Shown piece after piece: positions 1-5,875 of a DNA stretch of 23,680 bases (positions are counted from its first letter, which is position 1; the number at the start of each line of letters is the position of its first letter). This DNA is from a virus. Both the position numbers and the translations under genes were made by a program. The stretch lies in IMG/VR virus record IMGVR_UViG_3300028925_012764, positions 1 to 23,680 of that record; one strand, given 5' to 3'. The notes under the pieces are model-generated. The model was given only the letters and a program-made list of their open reading frames with translations, was not told the origin of the DNA and ran no database searches.

Positions 1-330
1 CAGAGCACAAAAGACGTTTAAGACATGACCAAACGCACAAAAGACGTATGCAAGGTGACCCAGAACACAAAAAGGGTTTGCAAGGTGACCCAGAACACAA
101 AAAGGGTTTGCAAGATGACTTAAAGCACAAAAGACGTCTTAAACGTGACCAAATCTACGAACAGGGTTTGCAGGGTGACTAAATCTACGAAAGACGTTTA
201 TAACGTGACTCAGAACACGAACAGGGTTTGCAGGATGACCAAACGCACAAAAGAAGTTTATAACGTGACTCAGAGCACGAACAGGGTTTGCAGGATGACC
301 AGATCTACAAAAGATGTTTTAAACGTGACC
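1..330. repeat. 30-bp tandem repeat array, 11 units
   Basis: Eleven units of exactly 30 bp lie in perfect register from the window edge to 330. A twelfth unit (331-360) has decayed. Each unit has an ACA/ACG-AAA core and ends in GTGACC, GTGACT, ATGACC or ATGACT. Two subtypes exist: one with AAAGACGT followed by TTTAAAC-like sequence, the other with ACAGGGTTTGCAGG or AAAGGGTTTGCAAG. From unit 4 onward they alternate, giving a 60-bp higher-order period. All six frames carry at least one stop within the array, so the whole array cannot be one reading frame. It sits just upstream of the strongest early promoter. Iterons of a replication origin, a binding array for a phage or host protein, or a decayed coding repeat are all possible. 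The array may continue to the left of the window. Confidence 0.93.
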
Positions 331-385
331 AGAATATATATTTTCAGTCACGGTTCGACTTAAGACACGCAACATCCAGGGACAT

Positions 386-414
386 TTGCACCACACCCTC
401 TTATGTGGTATAAT
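386..414 (+). promoter_or_regulatory. Sigma70-type extended -10 promoter P1
   Basis: The -35 box TTGCAC (386-391) and -10 box TATAAT (409-414) are separated by 17 bp, with an extended -10 TGG just before the -10 box. It drives the rightward early operon starting at 465. The core around the -10 (TATGTGGTATAATAGT) closely matches the promoters at 2436 and 5819. Confidence 0.9.
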
Positions 415-420
415 AGTATA

Positions 421-464
421 TGGGGCGAGATTTGCTCCCCCAACCACGATAAAGAGGAATTACC
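421..464 (+). promoter_or_regulatory. 5' leader hairpin and ribosome site
   Basis: GGGG at 422-425 can pair with CCCC at 437-440; pairing of GAG with CTC inside it, with a bulged C, extends the stem. It is followed by the leader ACGATAAAGAGGAATTACC (446-464), which contains the AGAGGA ribosome site and ends immediately before the ATG at 465. The same 19-base leader recurs at 2926-2944 and in part at 2488-2501. The hairpin near the 5' end may protect the mRNA or control initiation; that is inference. Confidence 0.6.
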
Positions 465-1211
465 ATGAAGTTACGCACTGAATTAATATCTGAGATTCGC
501 ACCCTAGCAGTTACATTCACAGCTGGCGACCAGTTACGTGATTGGATTGAAGAGGTTTCTGACCAAGCCATCCAAGAGGTGTTGGGTTCACGAGTTCGCA
601 CCATCGCTTCAGCCATGACTCGCCTTGAGGCATTTATGGTTGATTATGGTTACGATGACGCACGTGGCGATGATTATGAAGCCCAGGCCATCTTGAATGA
701 GGCTGTCGAAGTGTTTGCCTTTGGCAAAGGTGAAAATGTTTATAGCGGCCCTGCTGATACATCAGGCGCTAAGACCAGTGCCGAAATCGCATTTGACGTC
801 CTTGACGCACAGGAGGCTGACCGCGAAGATTTTGATTCTGAGACATTTAATGATGGCGAAGATGATGAGGAAGATGGCGTTGACCCCAAGCGCATGGCCG
901 AGAAGCTAAGAAAAGCTCGCGCCCGTTACGAGCCCACAGTAGCCTACACTGGTCGCCTATCATCGAACACTGGTGATGAGCTTTCAGTATTCCTAGCCGG
1001 AATGTCTCCAAGGGAAGTATGTACTATGGCCGATTGGGTATGTTTAGAGGAGAATGGTGGTCTTATCTCTGATTTTCATCATTGGCATAAGTATGAGCAC
1101 CTTAATCCAGGCTCAATCCGCATGAATGCTGGTAATAAGATTCGCTCACGGGTTAAGTCTGGCCTAATTACAGTAGCTGGTTTGCAAGGTTACTTAAAAT
1201 CAGGTTTCTAA
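465..1211 (+). CDS. Early phage protein of unknown function with acidic linker
   Basis: This is the first gene behind promoter P1 and has a near-perfect ribosome site (AAAGAGGAA, 451-459). The 248-residue product has no family I recognise. Residues about 1-60 look helical and charged. Residues about 118-140 form a strongly acidic stretch (FNDGEDDEEDG) that is probably a flexible linker. It is followed by a basic helix (KRMAEKLRKARARY) and a compact C-terminal domain of about 90 residues that is rich in Trp and His (FHHWHKYEHL) and ends with basic residues. The two-domain layout with an acidic linker would suit a DNA-binding or protein-interaction role, but nothing proves it. As the promoter-proximal early gene it may act in host takeover. 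It is followed by a GC-rich hairpin at 1222-1237. Confidence 0.9.
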   Translation: MKLRTELISEIRTLAVTFTAGDQLRDWIEEVSDQAIQEVLGSRVRTIASAMTRLEAFMVDYGYDDARGDDYEAQAILNEAVEVFAFGKGENVYSGPADTSGAKTSAEIAFDVLDAQEADREDFDSETFNDGEDDEEDGVDPKRMAEKLRKARARYEPTVAYTGRLSSNTGDELSVFLAGMSPREVCTMADWVCLEENGGLISDFHHWHKYEHLNPGSIRMNAGNKIRSRVKSGLITVAGLQGYLKSGF

Positions 1212-1221
1212 CGATAACGAG

Positions 1222-1237
1222 GGGGGCTACGGCCCCC
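1222..1237 (+). promoter_or_regulatory. Intercistronic hairpin with UACG tetraloop
   Basis: GGGGGC (1222-1227) and GCCCCC (1232-1237) form a 6-bp all-GC stem closed by the very stable C(UACG)G tetraloop. No U-run follows directly, so it is not a classic terminator. The AGAGGA ribosome site (1238-1243) starts right after the stem. It could stabilise or punctuate the mRNA, or set translation of the gene at 1251. Confidence 0.8.
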
Positions 1238-1250
1238 AGAGGATTTTGAC

Positions 1251-1475
1251 ATGACTAATTACGAACTTATTGAAATTCACCTAAACAACAGCGATTTATC
1301 GCTATCTAATCTAGCTGCTATCAGTAACCATACTGAGGCAGAGGTTCTTGTTGTATTAAAGGACTCTAACTACATTAATATTCTAAAGGGCCAGCTCGAT
1401 GACCCAATAACCTTTTGCGCCAAGAATGGCATTTCCGTTTCATATGACCGGGGCCCAGCCCCCACGGGAGTTTGA
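1251..1475 (+). CDS. Small hypothetical early protein (74 aa)
   Basis: A ribosome site AGAGGA lies 7 bases before the ATG, directly after the tetraloop hairpin. The product is 74 residues and mildly acidic. It has a short helical N-terminal half (MTNYELIEIHLNNSDLSL) and the sequence LSNLAAISNHTEAEVLVVL, which has the spacing of a small helix-turn-helix (HTH), although I cannot assign a family. Its last codons (RGPAPTGV) are written by the next hairpin (1450-1462), so the C-terminal tail is probably shaped by that RNA structure. Its stop lies one base before the next start (TGA C ATG), which suggests translational coupling. Function unknown. Confidence 0.8.
   Translation: MTNYELIEIHLNNSDLSLSNLAAISNHTEAEVLVVLKDSNYINILKGQLDDPITFCAKNGISVSYDRGPAPTGV
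1450..1462 (+). promoter_or_regulatory. Hairpin inside gene end, just before ribosome site
   Basis: GGGGC (1450-1454) pairs with GCCCC (1458-1462) across a CCA loop, within the last codons of the preceding gene. The GGGAG ribosome site (1466-1470) and the sequence TTTGACATG follow. This repeats the arrangement seen at 1222-1253: hairpin, purine-rich site, TTTGACATG. Confidence 0.6.
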
Positions 1476-1476
1476 C

Positions 1477-1863
1477 ATGGCTGAATATAGATTTTTGAAG
1501 GTAGACGAAGCTGACGAGTTGGTCCCATACGCGCTTCAGCATTGGGACGACACCCGGAGTTGGAAGGCCGTTGCTGATCATGTCCTAGACGTGGGCCAGG
1601 ATTTACATGGCTTTAATATTGGTTCGTTTATGGCATACATCATTGTGGCTCGCACTAAGGTTGCACTATTGGAACGTCAGGAGGCATTTGAGAAAAACGC
1701 CATGTTGAATTTTTGTGACGAGCAGATTGTTGACTTATTTGAGCTTAACCCGGACGTGACTATCTCAGAAATCTCGAAAATGACCGGGAGGTCCACGCAC
1801 GAATTAAAGCAGTTAATTATGGAAGCACCACCAGCTAAAATATGGGGAGGACCTAAAGTATGA
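1477..1863 (+). CDS. Small early protein with C-terminal helix-turn-helix
   Basis: The start is placed at 1477 (MAEYRFLKVDE) because GGGAG lies 6 bases upstream. An upstream in-frame ATG at 1426 has no such site and would overlap the previous gene deeply. The product is 128 residues. Residues about 88-122 (DLFELNPDVTISEISKMTGR and on through STHELKQLI) match the pattern of a helix-turn-helix: helix, short turn with Gly, recognition helix. The N-terminal part is aromatic and charged with no family I recognise. It may be a small early transcription factor or a DNA-binding host-takeover protein. The next gene starts at 1860 with an ATGA overlap of stop and start, so the two are coupled. Confidence 0.82.
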   Translation: MAEYRFLKVDEADELVPYALQHWDDTRSWKAVADHVLDVGQDLHGFNIGSFMAYIIVARTKVALLERQEAFEKNAMLNFCDEQIVDLFELNPDVTISEISKMTGRSTHELKQLIMEAPPAKIWGGPKV

Positions 1864-2045
1864 CTATGAAAGACCGAATGAACACTGAGGAGCTTGAGCT
1901 TGTCGAGAATGTGCCTGACCTTTTGATTCACGTAGAGTCGCAAGGCGTGACTTCCCGGTCCAGGCTTTTAAATCTAGGTCACTCTGAAGAGGCCATAGAT
2001 AAATTCATGAAGGAAGGTATTTATGTGGAGGTGGACTATGAGTAA
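1860..2045 (+). CDS. Small acidic hypothetical protein (61 aa)
   Basis: The ATG overlaps the stop of the preceding gene (ATGA), and a GGGGAGGA ribosome site lies about 8 bases upstream. The 61-residue product is acidic and mostly helical (NTEELELVENVPDLLIHV), followed by SRSRLLNLGHSEEAIDKFMK, which has the look of a second helical hairpin. No family is recognised. It overlaps the next start by 8 bases, so four consecutive early genes (1251-2250) are coupled tightly. Small acidic early phage proteins are often host inhibitors, but that is only inference from position. Confidence 0.78.
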   Translation: MTMKDRMNTEELELVENVPDLLIHVESQGVTSRSRLLNLGHSEEAIDKFMKEGIYVEVDYE

Positions 2046-2250
2046 TTGGATAGCTTGGAAGGATTGCCAGCCAGCAATTATGCAGACCGTTTTGACCCAC
2101 TATAATGGGATAGTCGGAACCGACTGGGTAGACAGTGAAATGTTACGGGATGCTGAAAACGGCAAAAAGCCGGTCACCGAATGGATGGTGATGCCAAGGG
2201 GTCCAATTATGACCCAGCTTGAATTAGATTTATGGGGTTGGGAGGACTAA
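2038..2250 (+). CDS. DUF551-like small phage protein
   Basis: The start is set at 2038 (MSNWIAWKDCQP), 8 bases after GGAGG; the earlier in-frame ATG at 2023 lies on top of that ribosome site. The 70-residue protein has the pattern of the DUF551 family common in phages and prophages: an N-terminal W-I-x(5)-P segment (residues 4-12), then a strand ending VLTHYNG, and near the end V-T-x-W-M-x-x-P (VTEWMVMPRGP), where the family often has VTHWMPLP. The function of DUF551 is unknown. The match is by pattern only, so a distant or chance likeness is possible. It lies in the early operon between other small genes. Confidence 0.75.
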   Translation: MSNWIAWKDCQPAIMQTVLTHYNGIVGTDWVDSEMLRDAENGKKPVTEWMVMPRGPIMTQLELDLWGWED

Positions 2251-2253
2251 GCG

Positions 2254-2463
2254 ATGGAAGTGCCGCCTTTATTCTGGGTTACGTGTGGCCAAGCCACGCG
2301 CATCCGAAGGACTCACACCAAGTCCCAAATCAAAGCCACCAAGCGCAGACGCGCTATTGAGAGCACCATTGAAGACCAAAAGGTGGCCAAGGAGCTAGGC
2401 ATAACTTTGCAGGAGCTTCAGTCTCAAACAGGTCCTTGTCCTATCATCAGGGACGTGATATAA
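2254..2463 (+). CDS. Small basic hypothetical protein (69 aa)
   Basis: GGAGG (2241-2245) lies 8 bases before the ATG. The product has 69 residues and is very basic in the middle (RIRRTHTKSQIKATKRRR). A C-terminal stretch KVAKELGITLQELQ looks like the first two helices of a Cro/XRE-type helix-turn-helix, though the domain would be incomplete. Its last codons and TAA stop contain promoter P2 (2436-2464), so coding and promoter functions share the same bases. Nucleic acid binding is plausible from charge. No family is recognised. Confidence 0.68.
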   Translation: MEVPPLFWVTCGQATRIRRTHTKSQIKATKRRRAIESTIEDQKVAKELGITLQELQSQTGPCPIIRDVI

Positions 2464-2464
2464 T
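2436..2464 (+). promoter_or_regulatory. Sigma70-type extended -10 promoter P2
   Basis: The -35 box TTGTCC (2436-2441) and -10 box TATAAT (2459-2464) are 17 bp apart with an extended -10 TGA. It lies over the end of the gene at 2254-2463. The -10 context (GTGATATAATA) is the same as in P3. Its -35 is the weakest of the three. Confidence 0.82.
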
Positions 2465-2470
2465 AAAGCC

Positions 2471-2507
2471 TGGGGCAATTTTGCCCTACGATAAAGAGGA
2501 AGTTGTA
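2471..2507 (+). promoter_or_regulatory. 5' leader hairpin and ribosome site of P2 transcript
   Basis: GGGCAA (2473-2478) and TTGCCC (2481-2486) can form a short stem (5 bp with a 4-base loop is realistic). The leader sequence ACGATAAAGAGGAA (2488-2501), shared with 446-464, follows and supplies the ribosome site. P1 and P2 transcripts thus begin the same way: hairpin, then the common leader. Confidence 0.6.
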
Positions 2508-2897
2508 ATGATTATACTCAAAGAGCAATTAGCAAGCAGTGAGTTATTTTTGGCCGGGCTGCGCATAATGCAGGTAGAAATCGATATGGAAGGAATCATA
2601 ATAATTGGGGACCAGGAAATTACCACTGCAGACATGGTAGATGTCATGGGAAGAGAAGTAGTAGATAATGTTGCTCTCATGCTTCTGGTGGACCCGGACG
2701 AAGCTCGCGAAGAGTTACGAAGTCTAGTGACCCTTGCAGTGAGGTCATTCTGTGAGGCAACTCCTAAATATGCCGTACAGTGTGCTTTGGAAAATGGCCA
2801 CACCTTCATTAACGAGCAAACTAAATTTAAGGACCGAGTAAAGCTTGGACTCAGTCCCAGTACCATAGTAGAAAATATTGATTGCAGAAAACATTGA
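2508..2897 (+). CDS. Hypothetical early protein (129 aa)
   Basis: The start is placed at 2508 (MIILKEQLASSELFL) because AAAGAGGAA sits 8 bases upstream. The earlier in-frame ATG at 2436 falls inside promoter P2. The 129-residue product has a hydrophobic, beta-rich N-terminal third (QVEIDMEGIIIIGDQEI), then acidic helices (LVDPDEAREELRSLVTLAVR) and a C-terminal segment with three Cys (about residues 90-127). There is no signal peptide or obvious membrane segment. I do not recognise a family. It is the first gene of the P2 transcript and precedes the SleB-type hydrolase by 47 bases. Confidence 0.82.
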   Translation: MIILKEQLASSELFLAGLRIMQVEIDMEGIIIIGDQEITTADMVDVMGREVVDNVALMLLVDPDEAREELRSLVTLAVRSFCEATPKYAVQCALENGHTFINEQTKFKDRVKLGLSPSTIVENIDCRKH

Positions 2898-2925
2898 TTT
2901 CAGGCAGTCAAGTCCCATAACGATA

Positions 2926-2944
2926 ACGATAAAGAGGAATTACC
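2926..2944 (+). repeat. Repeated translation leader, second full copy
   Basis: ACGATAAAGAGGAATTACC here is identical to 446-464, both ending directly at an ATG. A tandem CGATAACGATAA precedes it. A 19-base identity at two starts and a 14-base partial at 2488-2501 suggests duplicated or converged high-efficiency initiation leaders. Confidence 0.85.
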
Positions 2945-3358
2945 ATGATAGCAGCTTCTGTACTTTGCCTTGCTATGAACATATACCATGAGGCACGTGG
3001 CGAGAATCTGGCTGGCCAAATGGCAGTTGGATTTAGCACTCTCAACCGGGTAAACGACAAACGTTACCCAGATAGTGTATGTGATGTTGTCCACCAAGCC
3101 AGATATTCGTCTTGGGACCCGGTTAACCCAATTAAACACAAATGCCAGTATAGTTGGTTCTGTGATGGGTTGTCAGATACGCCCCATGATGGCAAGGCGA
3201 TGCTGGAAGCCACCATTTTAGCCCAGAATATATATTATGGTAGAGTTACTGACATTAGTGAAGGAGCCACTCATTACCATGCTACCTACGTCAACCCGTA
3301 TTGGGCCAGCTCGATGACTCAAGTACTTTCCATAAACGATCACATTTTCTACCGATAG
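2945..3358 (+). CDS. SleB-family cell wall hydrolase (Hydrolase_2)
   Basis: The 137-residue product matches the SleB/Hydrolase_2 fold of peptidoglycan hydrolases. It shows the N-terminal catalytic signature NIYHEARGE (residues 12-20, likely catalytic Glu16), then QMAVGFSTLNRV, YPDSVCDVVHQ, a central SWFCDG, and the C-terminal GATHYHATYVNPYWA. This family cleaves the glycan strand in spore-cortex and phage lysins. The domain fills the whole protein. The first 11 residues (MIAASVLCLAM) are hydrophobic but seem part of the domain rather than a full signal peptide. It lies among early genes, far from the late lysis cassette that has its own M15 endolysin at 14493. It may act in lysis, or in cell wall remodelling earlier in infection. 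The ribosome site is AAAGAGGAA in the repeated leader. Confidence 0.92.
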   Translation: MIAASVLCLAMNIYHEARGENLAGQMAVGFSTLNRVNDKRYPDSVCDVVHQARYSSWDPVNPIKHKCQYSWFCDGLSDTPHDGKAMLEATILAQNIYYGRVTDISEGATHYHATYVNPYWASSMTQVLSINDHIFYR

Positions 3359-3367
3359 GAGCTTCAA

Positions 3368-3559
3368 ATGATCTATGACCGCAAATCACCATATGTAGTT
3401 GAAGGCCAGCCCTCAGTAGAGGTAGATGTTGCATATTTCAAGAGTATCCAAAGTGACAGTCATTTATTGGACTATCTTCGATATGTGGGAGTTGAAGATT
3501 GGGACGGCTACAACACAGCCGTTGAACTTTATGAAGACGAAGAATTCGAAGACGAATAG
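3368..3559 (+). CDS. Small acidic hypothetical protein (63 aa)
   Basis: TAGGAG lies 7 bases before the ATG, and the gene begins 9 bases after the hydrolase stop. The 63-residue product is strongly acidic, ending VELYEDEEFEDE. The middle (SIQSDSHLLDYLRYVGVEDW) is likely helical. The high negative charge is like that of DNA-mimic proteins, but length and charge alone do not establish this. No family is recognised. Confidence 0.75.
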   Translation: MIYDRKSPYVVEGQPSVEVDVAYFKSIQSDSHLLDYLRYVGVEDWDGYNTAVELYEDEEFEDE

Positions 3560-3569
3560 GAATTAAAGA

Positions 3570-3851
3570 ATGAGTCTAATGTTTAAACCCAAAATCCCCA
3601 GAGAATTTTCTGGCTGCGCAAAATTACGAAAACGCGAAGTAATATTTTATGGAACCCGGTGGACTGTCAGTGGGATAAAAATTCTAGTAGAGCTAAGAGC
3701 TCTGAATTGCTCCTATAAAGAATGTGGACTGTTAATGGGCCTATCATCTTATAAAGTGTTTTCATGTGTCAATTCTAGAAGTCTGTGGGAGCCTATCGCC
3801 AAAAGACGGAAAGAACTTATAGCAGAGGCATTAAAATGGAACCTACAATGA
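3570..3851 (+). CDS. Basic helix-turn-helix-like protein (93 aa)
   Basis: AGGAATTAAAGA precedes the ATG. The 93-residue product is basic and carries the stretch LNCSYKECGLLMGLSSYKVF (about residues 46-65). This has the spacing of a helix-turn-helix: helix, Gly turn, then a recognition helix with Ser, Tyr and Lys. The N-terminal part (KIPREFSGCAKLRKREVIFY) is basic and beta-like. It probably binds DNA, perhaps as an early regulator, but I cannot name a family. It overlaps the next gene by 16 bases. Confidence 0.75.
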   Translation: MSLMFKPKIPREFSGCAKLRKREVIFYGTRWTVSGIKILVELRALNCSYKECGLLMGLSSYKVFSCVNSRSLWEPIAKRRKELIAEALKWNLQ

Positions 3852-4186
3852 ACCAAATTAAAGACATATTTATCCGGGCTGAACGTCTACGAATGACGGC
3901 CCTATGCCTGGATATTGAAATAGATCACATTAAACACATGATTGATATGTACAGGAAAGCCGATTTGATGGACAGCTGCAACAGCTGGACTAATGGGTTC
4001 TGGCCTTTCGTGGAGCTGATGAAGATTAAAGGCTGGTCTAAAAAGGAAGACCTTTACAATATAGCCATGGTCCAGTTGGAAGAAATAGCCGATGCCTGTG
4101 AAACCAAAAATCAACGCCTTAACATACTATTACAGGAGGCTGAATCAAATGAATACTCAAGTGAGACTTACCCAACAGAACATTGA
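3836..4186 (+). CDS. Hypothetical helical protein (116 aa)
   Basis: The start is chosen at 3836 because AGAGG lies about 8 bases upstream; an ATG at 3848 overlaps the stop of the previous gene (ATGA) and is an alternative. The product is about 116 residues, predicted almost wholly helical with coiled-coil-like heptads (LRMTALCLDIEIDHIKHMID, then VQLEEIADACETKNQRLNIL). There are no catalytic motifs. The last 38 bases overlap the start of the SNF2 helicase gene, so the two are translated in a coupled way and may function together. Family not recognised. Confidence 0.75.
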   Translation: MEPTMNQIKDIFIRAERLRMTALCLDIEIDHIKHMIDMYRKADLMDSCNSWTNGFWPFVELMKIKGWSKKEDLYNIAMVQLEEIADACETKNQRLNILLQEAESNEYSSETYPTEH

Positions 4187-5822
4187 AGTCCAATGTGAGC
4201 GGTTTGACCACCGGGCGAAGGAAGCCCCCATTCGAAAGTGGGAGCCCCAGGCCAGGGTATGGCAGCTGCCTTTGACCGGGGCTACAGCAAAATACGTATT
4301 AAAAAGTTACGCCACAAGGGAAATTTGCCCCACTGCAGCGTCCAAATTGAGGGAGATATTAGACCAAACCAAAGTCATTGTACCTTTCCCCGTCTGGTAT
4401 AAATTCAAGAACAAACCCATGGACCACCAAATCGTGGCTCTTGAAAAGATGTGGGGTGAGAGGAACTTTGCCCTTTTCATGGAAATGGGAACCGGGAAAA
4501 CATTCGCGATAGTGAATTGGGGTGCTGCCATGTTCATGAATAAAGATATTGAAGCCATGTTGGTGGTTTGCCCCACCTCGGTCAAGCCTGTGTGGATAAA
4601 TGAAATGGAGGCCCATTGCCCCATCGAGCACTCAGTCCATGTGTTAGAGTCAGGTGGCTCCAGTAAATGTGAAAAGTGGATGAACGAAGCCCCAGGCCTA
4701 AAAGTTATGGTAGTAGGGGTAGAAGCTTTATCTGCTGGCCGAGCTTATAGCAGCGCAATTGACTTTGTTGTGGCCCATAAAACCGCAATGATCATAGACG
4801 AATCAAGCCGAATCAAAACACATTCAGCCACCCGGACCAAAAGGTGCATCAAACTAGGGGAAGCTTGCCAAGCCAAGGCTATTCTTACCGGGACGCCCAT
4901 AACCCAAGGTATGCAGGACTTATATGCCCAATTCGCTTTCCTAAATAAAGACATCATTGGTCAAAAATCTTATTACGGATTCCAAAACAGATATTGTACT
5001 ATGGGTGGATTTGAGCAGCGCAAGATTATAGGATATAAGAACATAAATGAAGTCATGGACCTAGTAGCACCCCATACCTATATTGTAAAGAAGGAAGACG
5101 TATTGGACCTGCCGCCTAAAGTTTATGAGACCATAACCGTTAAACCCAGCAAGGAACAGGCCAGAATTCTGAGAGACGTGGGAGATAAATTCGTCATGGG
5201 CTCGCACTTGGACGGCCTGGACCTAGAAGTAGAAACCATACTTGAGCGAATGATCAGATACCAGCAGATTGTGGGTGGCATGTTCCCATATGACGAGGAA
5301 GGTGGGACACACGGCATCACCCCCATTCCAGGGCCAAATCCCAAACTAGATGCTATGGTAGATTTGATTAAGGACTTGGATTTGAAATCAAAAGTGATAA
5401 TATGGGCCCGGTTTGTCCCGGAACAAAAAATGATAGCAGAATACTTAAATTCGGTCTTTGGGCCGTGTGTTGCTCATTACTCTGCTGGTTGCAGTACAAA
5501 CGAACGAAAAGACATGATTACTGAGTTCCAAGACTTGGAGTCACCAACACGATTTTTCCTATCCAACCCCACTATGGGTGGCATAGGTCTCACCTTGACA
5601 GCAGCTTCTTATGTGGTATACTTCAGTAACAGCTTTTCACTAGAAGACCGCTTGCAGTCAGAGGACCGAGCCCACCGGAAAGGCCAAACCAAGTCTGTCA
5701 CTTACATTGATGTTATGATGGACCACCAGATAGACCGGGACATCGTCACAGCCATTCGCAATAAAAAGTCTGTGGCTGATTATGTAGAAAGTTCAATCAT
5801 CGAGGCCCAGAACGGGTCTTGA
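4149..5822 (+). CDS. SNF2-family DEAD/DEAH helicase
   Basis: The start at 4149 follows AGGAGG by 9 bases. The 557-residue product is a superfamily 2 helicase/translocase of SNF2 type. It has a Q motif (MDHQ, about 91-94), Walker A MEMGTGKT (111-118), a DEAH-box variant DESS (217-220), motif III LTGTP (246-250) and, in the second RecA lobe, motif VI QSEDRAHRKGQ near residue 510. Residues 1-85 form a short N-terminal domain resembling those of SMARCAL1/HARP-like annealing helicases. Phage SNF2 proteins are thought to remodel replication or recombination intermediates; in many phages they travel with a VRR-NUC nuclease, and one is found here at 13336. The second residue of the DEAH box is intact and the third and fourth are both Ser, as in some SNF2 enzymes. 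The stop overlaps promoter P3. Confidence 0.93.
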   Translation: MNTQVRLTQQNIEVQCERFDHRAKEAPIRKWEPQARVWQLPLTGATAKYVLKSYATREICPTAASKLREILDQTKVIVPFPVWYKFKNKPMDHQIVALEKMWGERNFALFMEMGTGKTFAIVNWGAAMFMNKDIEAMLVVCPTSVKPVWINEMEAHCPIEHSVHVLESGGSSKCEKWMNEAPGLKVMVVGVEALSAGRAYSSAIDFVVAHKTAMIIDESSRIKTHSATRTKRCIKLGEACQAKAILTGTPITQGMQDLYAQFAFLNKDIIGQKSYYGFQNRYCTMGGFEQRKIIGYKNINEVMDLVAPHTYIVKKEDVLDLPPKVYETITVKPSKEQARILRDVGDKFVMGSHLDGLDLEVETILERMIRYQQIVGGMFPYDEEGGTHGITPIPGPNPKLDAMVDLIKDLDLKSKVIIWARFVPEQKMIAEYLNSVFGPCVAHYSAGCSTNERKDMITEFQDLESPTRFFLSNPTMGGIGLTLTAASYVVYFSNSFSLEDRLQSEDRAHRKGQTKSVTYIDVMMDHQIDRDIVTAIRNKKSVADYVESSIIEAQNGS

Positions 5823-5847
5823 CATATATATGCCTATGTGATATAAT
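5819..5847 (+). promoter_or_regulatory. Consensus sigma70 promoter P3
   Basis: Perfect TTGACA (5819-5824) and TATAAT (5842-5847) are separated by 17 bp with extended -10 TGA. The context (CTATGTGATATAATAGT) matches P1 almost base for base. It starts the replication and Z-nucleotide operon at 5876-14048, making it a likely middle promoter. The -35 overlaps the stop of the SNF2 gene. Confidence 0.93.
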
Positions 5848-5875
5848 AGTGCACTAGAGAGAAAGAGGAAATAAA

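Noticed and set aside
3-182. Open frame from the window edge to a stop at 180-182, coding a GDPEHKKGLQ-type repeat
   Set aside because: It might be the C-terminal tail of an upstream gene, but the same repeats go on unchanged past the stop and no codon bias or start can be seen, so it is not called.
1-330. CRISPR array
   Set aside because: The units are directly joined with no spacers, so they are tandem repeats and not a CRISPR.
145-363. 72-codon open frame through the repeats, start GTG
   Set aside because: It is made only of the 30-bp repeats, lacks a ribosome site and is cut off by stops (19-21, 121-123) in the same frame upstream. I treat it as non-coding or decayed, while noting the third-position pattern as a finding.
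1219-1245. Rho-independent terminator at the 1222-1237 hairpin
   Set aside because: The stem is strong but followed by AGAGGATTTT, so there is no U-run next to the stem, and a co-directional gene starts 13 bases later.
1426-1476. Upstream start for the gene at 1477
   Set aside because: No ribosome site at 1426, it would overlap the previous gene by 50 bases, and 1477 has GGGAG at the right distance.
2436-2507. Upstream start for the gene at 2508
   Set aside because: The 2436 start lies within promoter P2, which would leave it off the transcript; 2508 follows the shared leader.
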